Shown here in pieces: positions 34,226-44,014 of a stretch of 64,000 nucleotides of DNA (position 1 is its first letter; each line of letters starts with the position of its first letter). Below the pieces are notes generated by a model. The model did not search any database, was not told where the DNA came from, and saw nothing but the letters and a program-made list of their open reading frames with translations. This stretch comes from Flavobacterium circumlabens (GTDB taxonomy: Bacteria > Bacteroidota > Bacteroidia > Flavobacteriales > Flavobacteriaceae). The stretch spans positions 806,001-870,000 of the forward strand of contig NZ_SLWA01000002.1 of NCBI RefSeq assembly GCF_004345565.1, written 5' to 3'. The translations under genes and the position numbers were made by a program.

Positions 34226-36247
34226 GTGCAAAACCACCTTATACCTTCAGAAATTTCCTGGCTTTCCTTCAATAACTGTATTTTGGATGAAGCAGATGAC
34301 TTGAATAATTCGTTATACGAAAGAATTAAGTTTTTAGCGATTCACTCTTCTAATTTAGATGAATTTTTCAGGGTTAAAATCAGAAAGCTGCTGATTAAAA
34401 ATTCAAAAAAAAATAAAGACGTACTGGATAAAATTCTGACGGAAGTAAATCTCCAGCAAAATAGATTCGGAAAAATCTGGAACCGTTCAATAGTACCGGA
34501 GCTGGCCGCTAATAATATTGTGTATTATGAAAATCAGGAGCTTTTAAAAGAGCATTTGTACGAGATTGAATATTATTTTAAAAGTATAATTTTGTCCTAT
34601 ATTCAGGTGATTTATATTTCTGTAAACCAGCCTAAAACTTATTTCTTAAATAATCGGAGTTTATACTTTTTGGTAAAGCTAAAAGATACTTCAGGCAACT
34701 ATAACTATGCCTACGTGAATATTCCTTCGGATAAACTGGATCGGTATAAACAATTACAGAATCAGGGAGATACGCATTATATTATTTCGATTGATACGAT
34801 AATAAAGAATTGTTTATCCTTTATATTTCCTGCCGGAAAAGTGGTTTCCTGTAATGCCATAAAGCTGAACAGAGATGAAAATTATCTGATAGAAGATGAA
34901 AACTCAGGAGATTTAATAGCAAAAATTGAAGCAAAAATAGAAGAACGAAAACGAGGTTCGTCGACAAGATTTCTGTATGATTCTGCTATGGACGCCGACA
35001 CCATTTCGATTTGTAAAAAAGCGTTTCGACTTAAAAAAGAGGAAATGATAAAAGGCGGCAGCCATCATAATTTTTATGATTTATTCAAGTTTCCAAATCC
35101 TGTAAAACCAAATCTTCAGGGAGCAAATTATCCGGGTATCAAACATCTGCCTTTTGAAAGCAGCAAGTCCATTTTTGAAATCATTGACAAGCAAAATCAA
35201 TTGCTTCACTTTCCGTATCAATCGTATTATTATGTACTTCAGTTTTTTAATCAGGCGGCAATTAACAGAAACGTTCTCGAAATAAAAATTACTTTATATC
35301 GCATCTCATCGCAATCGTTAATTGCAAATGCTTTGATAAGTGCCGCAAAAAATGGTAAAAAAGTAACTGTTTTTGTAGAGGTTAAAGCACGTTTTGATGA
35401 ATACAATAATTTATTCTGGTCCCGGGAAATGAAAAATGCCGGTATCAAAATCATTCAGAGCATGCCGAATTTAAAGGTTCATGCTAAAGTTGCCATGGTA
35501 ACAATGAAAGACAAATACGGAAATAAGAAACACTATAATTATATATCAACGGGAAACTTTAATGAAAGTACAGCAAATATTTATGCTGATTTTGGATTTT
35601 TTACTTCAGAAAAAAAATATACCGATGATTTAAAGAAAGTCTTCACCTTTCTGAAAACCAGGAAAAAAGCCGGGGCACCGAAACATATTCTGGCGGCTGG
35701 CTTTAACATGAAAGATAAATTAATGGAATTAATCGATCATGAAATAGAAAATAAAAAAGCCGGTAAAGAAGCTGCCGTATTTTTAAAAGTAAACGGAGTT
35801 GATGAGAAAGATATCATTGATAAACTTATCGAAGCAAGCAGGGCAGGTGTTGACGTGACATTGATAGTACGCGGAATCTGCACCTTATTGCCCGGAATTA
35901 AAGAGGTAAGCGAGAATATAAAAATCTACAGGATTGTAGATATGTTTTTAGAACATTCGAGAATATACAAATTTGCTAATAATGGTCAGGAAAAAATCTA
36001 CTTGTCATCTGCAGATATGTTAAGCCGAAATTTAAACAGAAGAATAGAAGTTGCTTTTCCGTTGTATGACGAAAAGCACATTGCAGAAATCAATGCCATT
36101 ATTCAGATACAACTGGAAGACAATACAAAAAGGAGAATCATAAACAGCGAAGGAAATAATGAATTGGATGCGCCAGGTATAAATGAACCAAGACGTGCGC
36201 AGACCGAAATTTATAATTGCATCGCTGCAGCCAATCAAGTATCTTAA
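34226..36247 (+). CDS. ppk1: Polyphosphate kinase 1
   Basis: 673 residues from GTG 34226 (MQNHLIPSEISWLSFNNCILDEA...). The start is supported because the conserved PPK1 N-terminus (EISWLSFN, then ERIKFLAIHSSNLDEFFRVK) begins at once. Catalytic motifs are present: VTVFVEVKARFDEYNN, the autophosphorylated H419 in LKVHAKVAMV, and second active-site H577 in LEHSRIYKFANNG, followed by SSADMLSRNLNRRIEVAFPL. It makes polyphosphate from ATP reversibly. Monocistronic by spacing. No PPX or PhoU neighbour. Confidence 0.93.
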   Translation: MQNHLIPSEISWLSFNNCILDEADDLNNSLYERIKFLAIHSSNLDEFFRVKIRKLLIKNSKKNKDVLDKILTEVNLQQNRFGKIWNRSIVPELAANNIVYYENQELLKEHLYEIEYYFKSIILSYIQVIYISVNQPKTYFLNNRSLYFLVKLKDTSGNYNYAYVNIPSDKLDRYKQLQNQGDTHYIISIDTIIKNCLSFIFPAGKVVSCNAIKLNRDENYLIEDENSGDLIAKIEAKIEERKRGSSTRFLYDSAMDADTISICKKAFRLKKEEMIKGGSHHNFYDLFKFPNPVKPNLQGANYPGIKHLPFESSKSIFEIIDKQNQLLHFPYQSYYYVLQFFNQAAINRNVLEIKITLYRISSQSLIANALISAAKNGKKVTVFVEVKARFDEYNNLFWSREMKNAGIKIIQSMPNLKVHAKVAMVTMKDKYGNKKHYNYISTGNFNESTANIYADFGFFTSEKKYTDDLKKVFTFLKTRKKAGAPKHILAAGFNMKDKLMELIDHEIENKKAGKEAAVFLKVNGVDEKDIIDKLIEASRAGVDVTLIVRGICTLLPGIKEVSENIKIYRIVDMFLEHSRIYKFANNGQEKIYLSSADMLSRNLNRRIEVAFPLYDEKHIAEINAIIQIQLEDNTKRRIINSEGNNELDAPGINEPRRAQTEIYNCIAAANQVS

Positions 36248-36305
36248 AGTAAGCTTTACAGAAAAAGGCTGCATACAATTTCTCAATAAAGCTATCCAAA
36301 AAACC

Positions 36306-36587
36306 TTAACCTGGTATAGATTCCGGAAAATCGTATAAATTGTAGTAGAAACCTACGGGCCGCATAGTCCTAACCATTACATCAGCCGGGAGTTCTTTAA
36401 AAACTTTTTCTGCCATAAAGTGGAATGCAGGAAGTCCATTGCCAAATTCTAAATGAGCACCAATACTGCTTAAATGAATTACACGTCTTATACCTGTTTT
36501 TTCAATAGCTTTAGTATAATTTTCAGAAAGCCTGAACGCTTCGGCCCTTGCGTCAAGATTAGGATTTTCTTTGAATTTGAAATTCAC
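36306..36587 (-). pseudogene. NmrA-like NAD(P)-binding protein, internal fragment
   Basis: Residues like ENYTKAIEKTGIRRVIHLSSIGAH, GLPAFHFMAEKVFKELPADVMVRTMRPVGFYYNLYDF are the middle of an NmrA/atypical short-chain dehydrogenase. The N-terminal GxxGxxG fold and the C-terminal half are absent, and the frame begins at a poor GTG and stops after ESIPG. Roughly a third of a normal gene remains. Non-functional remnant between ppk1 and the lysine-rich gene. Confidence 0.72.
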
Positions 36588-36729
36588 CTACTATACCAAT
36601 AGCTGGTTTAATAAGTAAATCCATAAGGCTTACTGTAGGCTTTTATTTACTTTTATAACTACCCTTTAAATTTATTTTATTCGAAAAGCGCTTCCGCACC
36701 TCCTGCTGCCGTATTTTAAAAGCTTAACA

Positions 36730-36758
36730 TTGGGAAGCTTAATTTAATATTATATTTG
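36730..36758 (+). promoter_or_regulatory. Bacteroidetes-type promoter for the lysine-rich gene
   Basis: TTG at 36730-36732 and TATATTTG at 36751-36758, spaced 18 bases apart, match the TTTG / TAnnTTTG consensus of the Bacteroidetes primary sigma factor. It lies 84 bases before the ATG. Confidence 0.5.
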
Positions 36759-36841
36759 TTTACAATTTGATAACATTAAATTAACCTTTTAGTTAAATAA
36801 CTACTGAGTTTGAGTTTAAAACATAATTTTAATAAATACTA

Positions 36842-37288
36842 ATGAGCAAAAACAACACTGAGGATAGAATTGATCAACTTGATAATAACGCAAGCAAGCC
36901 TGTAGCAGAAATTGCAGCTGAAACTGTTACCGCGGCAGAAAACCTTTCATCTGAAGTTAAAGCAACCGAAATACAACCTGCTCCGGTAGAAGACTTAAAA
37001 AGCAATAAAGAAAACCCATTACAAGAAATTTCTGATGAGGGAAAATCAGAAAAGAATAAACTTAAAATTAAAAAGATGAAAGAAAAAGAAAAAGAGAAAA
37101 AGCAGTCTGGAAAGAAAAAAGAGAAAGCTAAAAAGAATAAGAAAGATAAAAAAGCGAAATTAAAAGCCAGGGCAAAAAAGAAAGATAGAGCTCAAAAAGC
37201 GAAAACTAAAGCCAAAGCAAAGAAAATCGCCAAAAAGAAAGCCAAAAAGAAAGCAAAAAAATCTAAGTCAAAAAAAGGTAAGAAATAA
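36842..37288 (+). CDS. Lysine-rich histone-H1-like protein with acidic head
   Basis: 148 residues in two blocks. Residues 1-70 are neutral to acidic, Ala/Glu/Asn-rich. Residues 75-148 are almost all Lys, Ala, Arg, Glu and Ser (KKAKKKAKKSKSKKGKK at the end) and strongly basic. The tail resembles histone-H1-like or AlgP-type DNA-binding tails seen in some bacteria. It likely binds nucleic acid or a polyanion; polyphosphate is a tempting alternative because ppk1 is upstream, but that is speculation. Strong terminator after. Confidence 0.7.
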   Translation: MSKNNTEDRIDQLDNNASKPVAEIAAETVTAAENLSSEVKATEIQPAPVEDLKSNKENPLQEISDEGKSEKNKLKIKKMKEKEKEKKQSGKKKEKAKKNKKDKKAKLKARAKKKDRAQKAKTKAKAKKIAKKKAKKKAKKSKSKKGKK

Positions 37289-37294
37289 TACCAC

Positions 37295-37319
37295 GCCCTT
37301 GCAAATGCAAGGGCTTTTT
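37295..37319 (+). terminator. Terminator of the lysine-rich gene
   Basis: GCCCTTGCA / TGCAAGGGC hairpin with AA loop, followed by T5. Confidence 0.8.
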
Positions 37320-37570
37320 GCTGTTGTGCCAAATCTGTTTTTATAAAGCTATCCGTTTTAGCTATTAATTTTTTGTAAGTAACAAAACTAAAAACAGCGT
37401 CGTTTTTTATTAAATTGTAAATAAAAACTACATTATCGACTTAATACTGCCTGTACTTGCCGGGAGTTGGAGTTGTATGTTAAGTTTGTAGCAGCAAGGA
37501 TTATCGGGTTTGATATTTACCTATTTTTGTTTCGAAAATTATAATTTGTAAACTACAATACTCAAATAAA

Positions 37571-37975
37571 ATGGAAATCTTAAGTTTTTTGAAGCCTAAA
37601 AAAAAGAAGCAGTTTGTTTCTGAAAAGGATTTTATAGCGAATCAGGATAAACAATTTCGGCTTTCAATAGAATCACTTGTAAGCCTGCGTGATTCTTTAG
37701 TTGAAGAAGAAGATGAATTAAAAATTGATTACTTTTTTTATACGGACACTTTGGAAAAATCTCAAAAACTGGAAAAAGAAATTCAAAAATTGGAATATAT
37801 CGTCAATCACGGGACTGCTTCACATGATAAAAGCCTTTTTGTAATTTCGGGCAGAACGACAGAAATTAAAATGATGCATGAAACCTTACGGGAATGGATT
37901 GTAACAATGTGTGACTTGGGGTATAAGTATGATTGCAGCTTTGATACCTGGAGAATTGTTGCAGAAGCGAAATAA
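37571..37975 (+). CDS. RraB-like small protein (tentative)
   Basis: 134 residues. A basic head (FLKPKKKKQ), then a single domain with IDYFFYTDTLEKSQKLEKEIQKLEYIV, and a close WIVTMCDLGYKYDCSFDTWRIVAEAK. The D-Y-F-F-Y-T pattern and the ending resemble the RraB (RNase E activity regulator) fold, but I have not aligned it. No operon partner; 282 bases separate it from the lysine-rich gene and the gap shows no gene. Confidence 0.6.
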   Translation: MEILSFLKPKKKKQFVSEKDFIANQDKQFRLSIESLVSLRDSLVEEEDELKIDYFFYTDTLEKSQKLEKEIQKLEYIVNHGTASHDKSLFVISGRTTEIKMMHETLREWIVTMCDLGYKYDCSFDTWRIVAEAK

Positions 37976-38172
37976 ACCGGGGAGTTTTTTTCTTAAAACA
38001 CGCGGCCGATACGAAACTGTCCTTTTACTTTTTACCAGGGTATTGTTATAAAATGTTTATAGCGAAAAATTACAAATCAGGAGTTGTTTAATTTACAACT
38101 GAAATGAAGTTTGAATATTTAGCCTGAAGATTTAAAACACACTTTAAACAATGTAATTTAAAGAGATAGTCA

Positions 38173-38361
38173 ATGAAAACAATCCAATTCAGAACAGATG
38201 ATCTTACCCGGTATACGGTAAATATTTCTCAAATTACCTGTATGTTTCCGTACGAGGAATCTCTGGGAACCTGGATTTACCTCAGCTGCGGAACCAGGCT
38301 TAAAACAATGCTTTCCCTTGATGTTATCCTGGAGATGATTGAGCAGGTGAAAGAAAAATAA
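38173..38361 (+). CDS. Small FlbD-like protein
   Basis: 62 residues: MKTIQFRTDDLTRYTVNISQITCMFP... TWIYLSCGTRLKTMLSLDVILEMIEQ. The pattern (beta strand, I-x-x-I, T-x-I-x-L-x-x-G-x-x, then a helix VILEMIE) resembles small FlbD-type proteins and other short beta-alpha proteins. Clean ATG and a hairpin downstream at 38397. Whether it is expressed is not known. Confidence 0.55.
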   Translation: MKTIQFRTDDLTRYTVNISQITCMFPYEESLGTWIYLSCGTRLKTMLSLDVILEMIEQVKEK

Positions 38362-38396
38362 GCATTCTGGCATTATTGGTACACCCTATAAATAAA

Positions 38397-38428
38397 AAAC
38401 CCGTTGCAATGTTTTATTGCAACGGGTT
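38397..38428. terminator. Bidirectional terminator
   Basis: AAACCCGTTGCAAT / ATTGCAACGGGTTT around GTTTT. Perfect 14-base arms with T- and A-rich flanks on both sides; sits between the small plus-strand gene and the end of the minus-strand T9SS gene. Confidence 0.85.
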
Positions 38429-38463
38429 TAATTTTATAATTATTTTTAAAGTAATAAGATACC

Positions 38464-41392
38464 TTATTGTTTTATAACACGTATTGATTTTGGCATTCCC
38501 GGATAAGTGATAAAATAAATACCCGTTTTAAAATCACTTAAATCAAAAGTATTAATCCCCTTGGTAACTGAATGAATTTCTTTTACTAAACTTCCGTTTT
38601 GATTGTAGACTGAAATACGTTCAGGTGCAAGATCATGAAAATCAATGTTTAAGACTGCTGTAAAAGGATTTGGAAAAGCAATTATTACTTCAGATGCTGT
38701 GACAATAGCTTCAGGCTCCTTTTCTGCAAGGGCTTTTTTAGCTGTTCCTTGTGCATTTACCGTAATTGTTGAAGTCAAAAATTTACGATGATTTGGTTCA
38801 GGAACTTCTTTATTTTCTACACCATCGTTATACGGGATATCTGCGCCTAAATCCGATACTAAGTCCAATGTAAATGATCCCGAAATATCGGCAGGCACTT
38901 CAACGATACCTTCCGGTTTCAGGTTAGCAAGATTTGCAGTAAGCAAAACAGGTGCTGTAGTTGCCTGACCATTCCAAGAGTACAATTCAAAAGTTCCGGT
39001 AGCGGCATAACTTCCGGCAGCAATAATATAATTATTCGAAGCATTTTTAGCCAAACTTCTAATTCCGTGATTGTTTAAATTCAATTCTATCGGAGAACCA
39101 AAAACAGGATTTGCAGACGGACTTCCGTTTCCAAACCACGACTCAAAATTCTGTAAAGGACAAATTAATGCTTTATTCGTTCCGCTTCCCACATAAGGAG
39201 CTCTGAAACCGATGTACAAAGTAGTGCCATCAGGCCCCATTTCTAACCCTTCAATATTAAAACCGTCTATACGCTTAGGTTCGATTCCCGTAGCAGCTTT
39301 AGAAGTAAAATCATATCCGTTATTATTTCCCCAGGTAATTAGTTTACTTCTCAGGTTACTGTAATATCCAACAAAAACAAGCGTAGCATTAGCACCGCTG
39401 CCCACAATATCTGTTGCAAAAATTCTGTTTCTGTCAGATCTTGCTTCCCCGGATTTAGAGTTGCTTAATGAGCCTATCCAGTAAATACGATTGGGTTTAG
39501 TGGTACTTCTAAAAGAGCCTTCGATATCTACTTCAGTACCGCTTAAGTTTAAGTAGGAGTTTAAGTCAAATTGATAAACCGCAAGTCCTGAATTGTTTCG
39601 GCTAAATAACTTAATAACATTTGTTTCATCGTCTGCCGCAAACATATAATTTTCATCAATTGGTACAGCTGTAGATCCATCAGCAACACCGGTATGATAA
39701 ATATCTTTCAAAGAAGCAGTTGCCAATGCCTGAGACACCGCTACGTTTACTGTTATCGATTTTCCCTCCCTGGCTATCCGTAACTTTTAAGGTTAGGGTA
39801 GAATAGCCAACGCCAGTTGGGTTAATTTTAAATTTACGGGCACTGCCTGTACCGGTAACGGTGAAATTAGCATTAGGCACCACACTCGTTTTAGAACTTG
39901 TCATTGAAAATGTTAGTGTGCTTAAATTATCATCAGTAACCGTTATATCAAGTCCTGATACAATAAAAGGATCCGTATTGTTGTTCATCACACAGCCTAC
40001 TTTTGCGGAAGTCGATGATAAACTTACAAATTTTGAAGCCGTAGTGTTAAAAACTAATGTTGGAGCCACATTTACAGCACTGTTTACTGTAACTGTTTTT
40101 ACAGAAGTTGTGGTTACAGCACCACCATTATCAGTTGCTTTTGCAGTGACTGAATAAGAACCAGCCGCAACATTTGTCCATGAATAGTTATAAGGTGTAG
40201 CAGTTACAGAAGCCAGCAAAGCTGCTCCGTTAAAAAATTCTACTTTAGAGATTGTTCCGTCAGAATCACTCGAAGTTGCAGACAAACTTACCGTTGCCGG
40301 AGCATTTCCTGATACAACCGGAGTTGCAAGTGTTACTGTTGGCGCAGCGTTTCCAGAACCTGAATTAACAGTTATCACTTGTACGGATGAAGTTGCAGTT
40401 GCCGAGCCATTATCTGTAGCCTTTGCAGTGATAGAATAGGAACCAGCCGCAACATTTGTCCATGAAAAGTTATAAGGTGCAGTGGTTACAGAAGCCAGCA
40501 AAGTCGATCCGTTGAAAAATTCAACTTTAGAAATTGTTCCGTCAGAATCTGCTGCATTTGCAGATAAACTTACGGTAGCAGGAGCATTTCCTGAAACAGT
40601 TGGTGTTGCCAGGCTAATTGTTGGTGTACTATTTCCTGCCGGAGTTCCTGCCAGTGTTATGGAAGTTGTATTATAACTCGGAATAGTGGTAGTTGACCAC
40701 GTACGTGACGTAGTAAATGTATTGGTCGACGTATTGTAAACTCCTGCTGTAGCTTTTATTAATTGATCACTGCCCGGATCCGGCGCTAAATAAGAAGAGG
40801 TTTGCAATTTTCCACCACTGTATTTATCGTTAACAGGTAATTGATACCCTGAACCTGAGCTTTTAAAAGCACTTCCGATACCGTCACCAAAAAAAACGGC
40901 ATCAACAGGAACCGTAGAGGACGAAATAGAAGATGCTGCAACATTAAATACAGCAACACCATCAGCATTGTCACCGCCGTTTCCTAAAACTCCGTCACTA
41001 TTTTTTGAACCAAAAGAATCTCCGGCAGTAGTTCCGGTATTTTTAGTTTTTAATGCAACAGATCCCTGACTTAACGGAGCCATAGAGGAACCTCCAACAT
41101 ATACAACCTGACCCTCAGTAACGGAGCCACTGTTGATCAGAAATGCATAAGTCACAGAACTTCCTGCTTTCCATCCGTTTGAAGTCGCTGTACCATTATC
41201 AGTAAAAACAATTGTATAAGGTGTAGTTGCAAAATTAATGGTTGTGGTGGCAACCAATTCAACATACTCTAAAGGCGAATCAGCTCCGTTTGGGTTTGTA
41301 AGAACTTCAGAGATAATTAATCCCTTTGTTTGAGCGAAAGAATTAGCAGCAACAAGACCTATTGCGATTAAAAATAGTAATTTTTTTTTCAT
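38464..41392 (-). pseudogene. T9SS-sorted cell-surface protein, frameshifted
   Basis: One gene of about 975 codons, now two frames (41392-39680 and 39738-38464). The first half has a signal peptide (AIGLVAANSFAQ), a lamin-tail-like domain (LIISEVLTNPNGADSPLEYVELV), and two 94-residue bacterial Ig-like repeats. The second half has a beta-propeller-like esterase region and a T9SS type A C-terminal sorting domain (FPNPFTAVLNIDF... ITYPGMPKSIRVIKQ). At 39760-39763 (four T on plus) the expected GGKSITVNVAVSQA becomes GGKIDNSKRS..., so one extra A breaks the frame. The broken product loses its sorting signal. Sequencing error is possible. Confidence 0.72.
40075..40638 (-). repeat. Tandem Ig-like repeat, 282-base period
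   Basis: Two near-identical 94-codon units (about 40075-40356 and 40357-40638), each containing VSGNAPATVSLSA, DSDGTISKVEFFNG and SWTNVAAGSYS. The match at nucleotide level is high, which makes them a recombination hot spot. Confidence 0.75.
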
Positions 41393-41616
41393 GAATTTTT
41401 TTATGTGTTTGTTTTTAAACGACGAAGTTAAAGCTGCAGTATTATCTTAAGAATACTAACTTATTATTATTGTGTGATTTTAGTGTTAAATTTTAATGTA
41501 TACTTTATTTTTTTATTAAAAAATTAAAAATATTCCAATAGCTGTGGGGAGTGTATTTTTTGTGCATGAATTATTCAGCCCAATGAAAATAATTAAAACT
41601 AAAAAACAGAAACAAC

Positions 41617-41646
41617 AAAAAGCCCTGACATTTCAGGGCTTTTTGT
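41617..41646 (-). terminator. Orphan hairpin terminator
   Basis: AAAAAGCCCTGA / TCAGGGCTTTTT with CATT loop, terminator-like on both strands. The nearest minus-strand gene already has its own terminator at 41741-41763, so this one has no gene assigned. Confidence 0.7.
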
Positions 41647-41740
41647 CGCGATTTATAGTAAGATGTACAATCATATCTGTAAGAATCTGATGAAGAAGCT
41701 TGACCAAATATGTCCAGTAAAGGCGAATAGTATCCAATAA

Positions 41741-41763
41741 AAAACCCGCTAATAGCGGGTTTT
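41741..41763 (-). terminator. Terminator of the lyase-like lipoprotein gene
   Basis: AAAACCCGCTA / TAGCGGGTTTT hairpin with a minimal AT loop, 49 bases past the stop at 41812. Confidence 0.8.
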
Positions 41764-41811
41764 AAAGTTTTTAGAATTTTTCCGATCCAGTTGTTTTAAA
41801 GCGTACAGCTG

Positions 41812-42609
41812 CTATTGAGCATCCCAGGCTGCACTAGGATAATAAATAGAACTGGTTACCGGAGCTTTCCAGTACTCCTGACTACCGCCACGGAAGGTGT
41901 GGAGACTTACTGCATTAACATTTCGCTTAGAATCATTAGTCACCCAGCGAATTGTTTGATTCAATATCTCTGTACCATTTACATAATATTTGACGTATCC
42001 GTTAGTATTTGATCCAGTATTTAACTTAACAGATATCTGACAGTTATAGGTAACACCTTCTTGTATGTAGTACTTTTTTCCAAAATCATTACCAAATTGT
42101 CCGGGCTGATCTTTATAATAGACGTAGGGTTGGAGGTAAGCTCCGCTTCCTTTGGCACTATTTGATCCGTTCGGGCAATACCACATAAATCGGGCACTAC
42201 CGCCATTACCATCCCAGCCTGGATCGCCACCGGTATTCTGATCACCAATTAATATACCGTATCCGCATTTACCGCCTCTGCTCCAATAAAATCCGGAATT
42301 AAATTTCATCGTGAACCAAACAGTGTAAACATCCGCTGACCAAACCCCATACGAGGTACACAAACCACCTGGACACGATAGCGTATTGGTTTGCAGCGTG
42401 ATCGTTCTGGCTCCGGCACCACCACCGGCTAGCGCGGCATTAGCTGAGACGGCGTCCTTGCCAGCGATTTCCGGCGCGTTTTTGTTAGCGCTTTGTAACG
42501 CTTCTTTGCTAGTGCTTTGTGGTACATCTAAATCTTGTTCCTTTTCACAGGAAGTAAACACTACTGCTGTAATAAATAGCAAACTTGTTAATTTTAGGAT
42601 TTTTTTCAT
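41812..42609 (-). CDS. Polysaccharide-lyase-like lipoprotein
   Basis: 265 residues from ATG 42609 (MKKILKLTSLLFITAVVFTSCEKEQ; Cys21), rejecting an upstream frame that adds 37 residues before this signal. After a disordered linker rich in Ala/Asn, a jelly-roll-like domain (about 70-265) has VYTVWFTMKFNSGFYWSRGGKCGYGILIG, SARFMWYCPNG, QPYVYYKDQPGQFG, VSLHTFRGGSQEYWKAP and SIYYPSAAWD. These are typical of polysaccharide lyase family 14/20-type concanavalin folds (F-x-W near the core, H-x-F-R-G-G). Glycan target unknown. Confidence 0.72.
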   Translation of the reverse strand: MKKILKLTSLLFITAVVFTSCEKEQDLDVPQSTSKEALQSANKNAPEIAGKDAVSANAALAGGGAGARTITLQTNTLSCPGGLCTSYGVWSADVYTVWFTMKFNSGFYWSRGGKCGYGILIGDQNTGGDPGWDGNGGSARFMWYCPNGSNSAKGSGAYLQPYVYYKDQPGQFGNDFGKKYYIQEGVTYNCQISVKLNTGSNTNGYVKYYVNGTEILNQTIRWVTNDSKRNVNAVSLHTFRGGSQEYWKAPVTSSIYYPSAAWDAQ

Positions 42610-43113
42610 TTTTAAAATTTTTAAGGTTAGTAATAATAAATGGTTAGTAAATAGATAGTGATTACTAATTATTTGATAATGAATGTAAAGGCTTTTATTC
42701 TTCTCAAAAAACATTATCAATACCTTTAGGAATCGACAGTGTAAAGTTGATTAATAACAATTGGCGCGGGGAGTAATAAAGTACGTTTTTAGGTACAAAA
42801 AAATACGGTCGGTGTGTTTTATGTATATTTTTTTAAGTTTAAAAATAGAATTTTCAAAAAAAATCAAAAAAAGATATACAGTATTTAAACAATTAAGAAT
42901 TTAGTGTTAGGCACGTTAAGTAAGGTGATGACACTTGTAATTGTATTTCTGAGAATTTATTTGGGGATATTAATTTCAAATAAGCTATTGATTATCAGTT
43001 TTAGTCTGCTGGGAATTGTATAACTTCTGGCTGAAATTAAATACTTTTTTAGCCTAGGCCCGGTTGTACCTTAGTATCAAGTTAAAATATTTTATAACCA
43101 AAAAAAATTAGTT
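42610..43113. other. Intergenic region, no gene seen
   Basis: This 504-base AT-rich gap is divergent between the lyase-like lipoprotein and the small membrane protein. Both promoters must lie here. I see no open frame, repeat or hairpin worth calling. Confidence 0.35.
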
Positions 43114-43281
43114 ATGGCAGAGATTAAAATTGAGAAAAAGAAGCCGATATGGCCATGGATTATAGTAGTGCTGATAATTGCAGCGCTTGTATATTTTCTG
43201 TTTGCAAAAAATAATGAGGCCACAAGTAAAAGCGGCACAGAAATCGAAAATACTACAAGTACAGATAGTATAGCACAGTAA
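43114..43281 (+). CDS. Small single-pass membrane protein
   Basis: 55 residues: basic head MAEIKIEKKKPIW, one membrane helix (PWIIVVLIIAALVYFLFA), and a Ser/Thr/Glu-rich tail. The ATG is at 43114 and the stop TAA at 43279-43281. It is shorter than many gene-finders report. The topology is N-in, C-out by the positive-inside rule. It precedes the PRC-barrel gene by 129 bases on the same strand. Confidence 0.65.
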   Translation: MAEIKIEKKKPIWPWIIVVLIIAALVYFLFAKNNEATSKSGTEIENTTSTDSIAQ

Positions 43282-43410
43282 CCAGGCAGGTTTCAGGACA
43301 TGCATCGGTGAATTTATAAGCCGCAATAGAAGCACGGACAAAATACCCGCTAATGTTTCTGCAATTAGATTTAGCGTAAAAATGAATTTATAATACTAAA
43401 AAAAGAATTT

Positions 43411-43923
43411 ATGGAAAATAAAGATAGAAATTTATACAGACTGGACGAACTTTCTGATTATAAAGTCGCTTCAGATTATTCTGATGTAAGAGGATGGAAA
43501 ATAGTAGATGCTGACAACCGTACCATCGGTAAAGTTGATAATCTTTGGGTTAATAAAGATATGCAGCGTGTTGTTTATCTGGATGTTAATGTAGATAAGG
43601 CATTAATAGACGACGGCCAAAATGAGGTGCACGACGCTATAGCGAACGATAATGCACAGGAATTTATGTATAAAGACGGCGATAGCCATATTATCATTCC
43701 GATTGGATCTGTATCTATAAATAAAGACACGAAAATTGTCTTAGCCAATGGTATAGGCTATGATACCTTTAGAAAAACGAGCCGATACAGTCAGCAACAC
43801 AATTTTGACAGAAACTATGAAAGAAGAGTAATGAACGGATATTATCCTGAAAATAATGCCAGTCCCGGGTCTGATAGTGATGATGACACTTTTTACCATC
43901 GTAAAGAATTTGACAACCACTAG
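43411..43923 (+). CDS. PRC-barrel domain protein
   Basis: 170 residues. A PRC-barrel (about 15-110) with RGWKIVDADNRTIGKVDNLWVNKDMQRVVYLDVNV and HIIIPIGSVSINKDTKIV, and an acidic low-complexity tail (DSDDDTF). Family members are soluble small beta-barrels often linked to stress. Clear ATG; hairpin terminator 30 bases after the stop. Confidence 0.82.
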   Translation: MENKDRNLYRLDELSDYKVASDYSDVRGWKIVDADNRTIGKVDNLWVNKDMQRVVYLDVNVDKALIDDGQNEVHDAIANDNAQEFMYKDGDSHIIIPIGSVSINKDTKIVLANGIGYDTFRKTSRYSQQHNFDRNYERRVMNGYYPENNASPGSDSDDDTFYHRKEFDNH

Positions 43924-43952
43924 TACTGCTCATTAGAAGAATATCTTATAAA

Positions 43953-43989
43953 AAAGATCAAACCTCCAGAATGTTTGATCTTTTTTTTT
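43953..43989 (+). terminator. Terminator of the PRC-barrel gene
   Basis: AAAGATCAAAC / GTTTGATCTTT hairpin around CTCCAGAAT, then T9. Confidence 0.85.
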
Positions 43990-44014
43990 AACCAGATATC
44001 GGTCTTGTTACAGA

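Larger units (their letters stand above)
41393..41811. other. Intergenic region with two unlinked terminators
   Basis: This 419-base gap is upstream of the T9SS gene and downstream of the lyase-like lipoprotein gene, both minus strand. It has hairpins at 41617-41646 and 41741-41763. The 95 bases between them have no convincing ORF. Confidence 0.4.

Noticed and set aside
37571..37975. Lysine-rich start of the RraB-like gene as a second histone-like protein.
   Set aside because: Only four consecutive lysines occur; the rest is a normal mixed alpha/beta domain.
39861..40157. Plus-strand open frame of 98 codons opposite the Ig-like region.
   Set aside because: It is the antisense of a repetitive Thr/Ser/Val-rich coding region, which leaves long open frames by composition.
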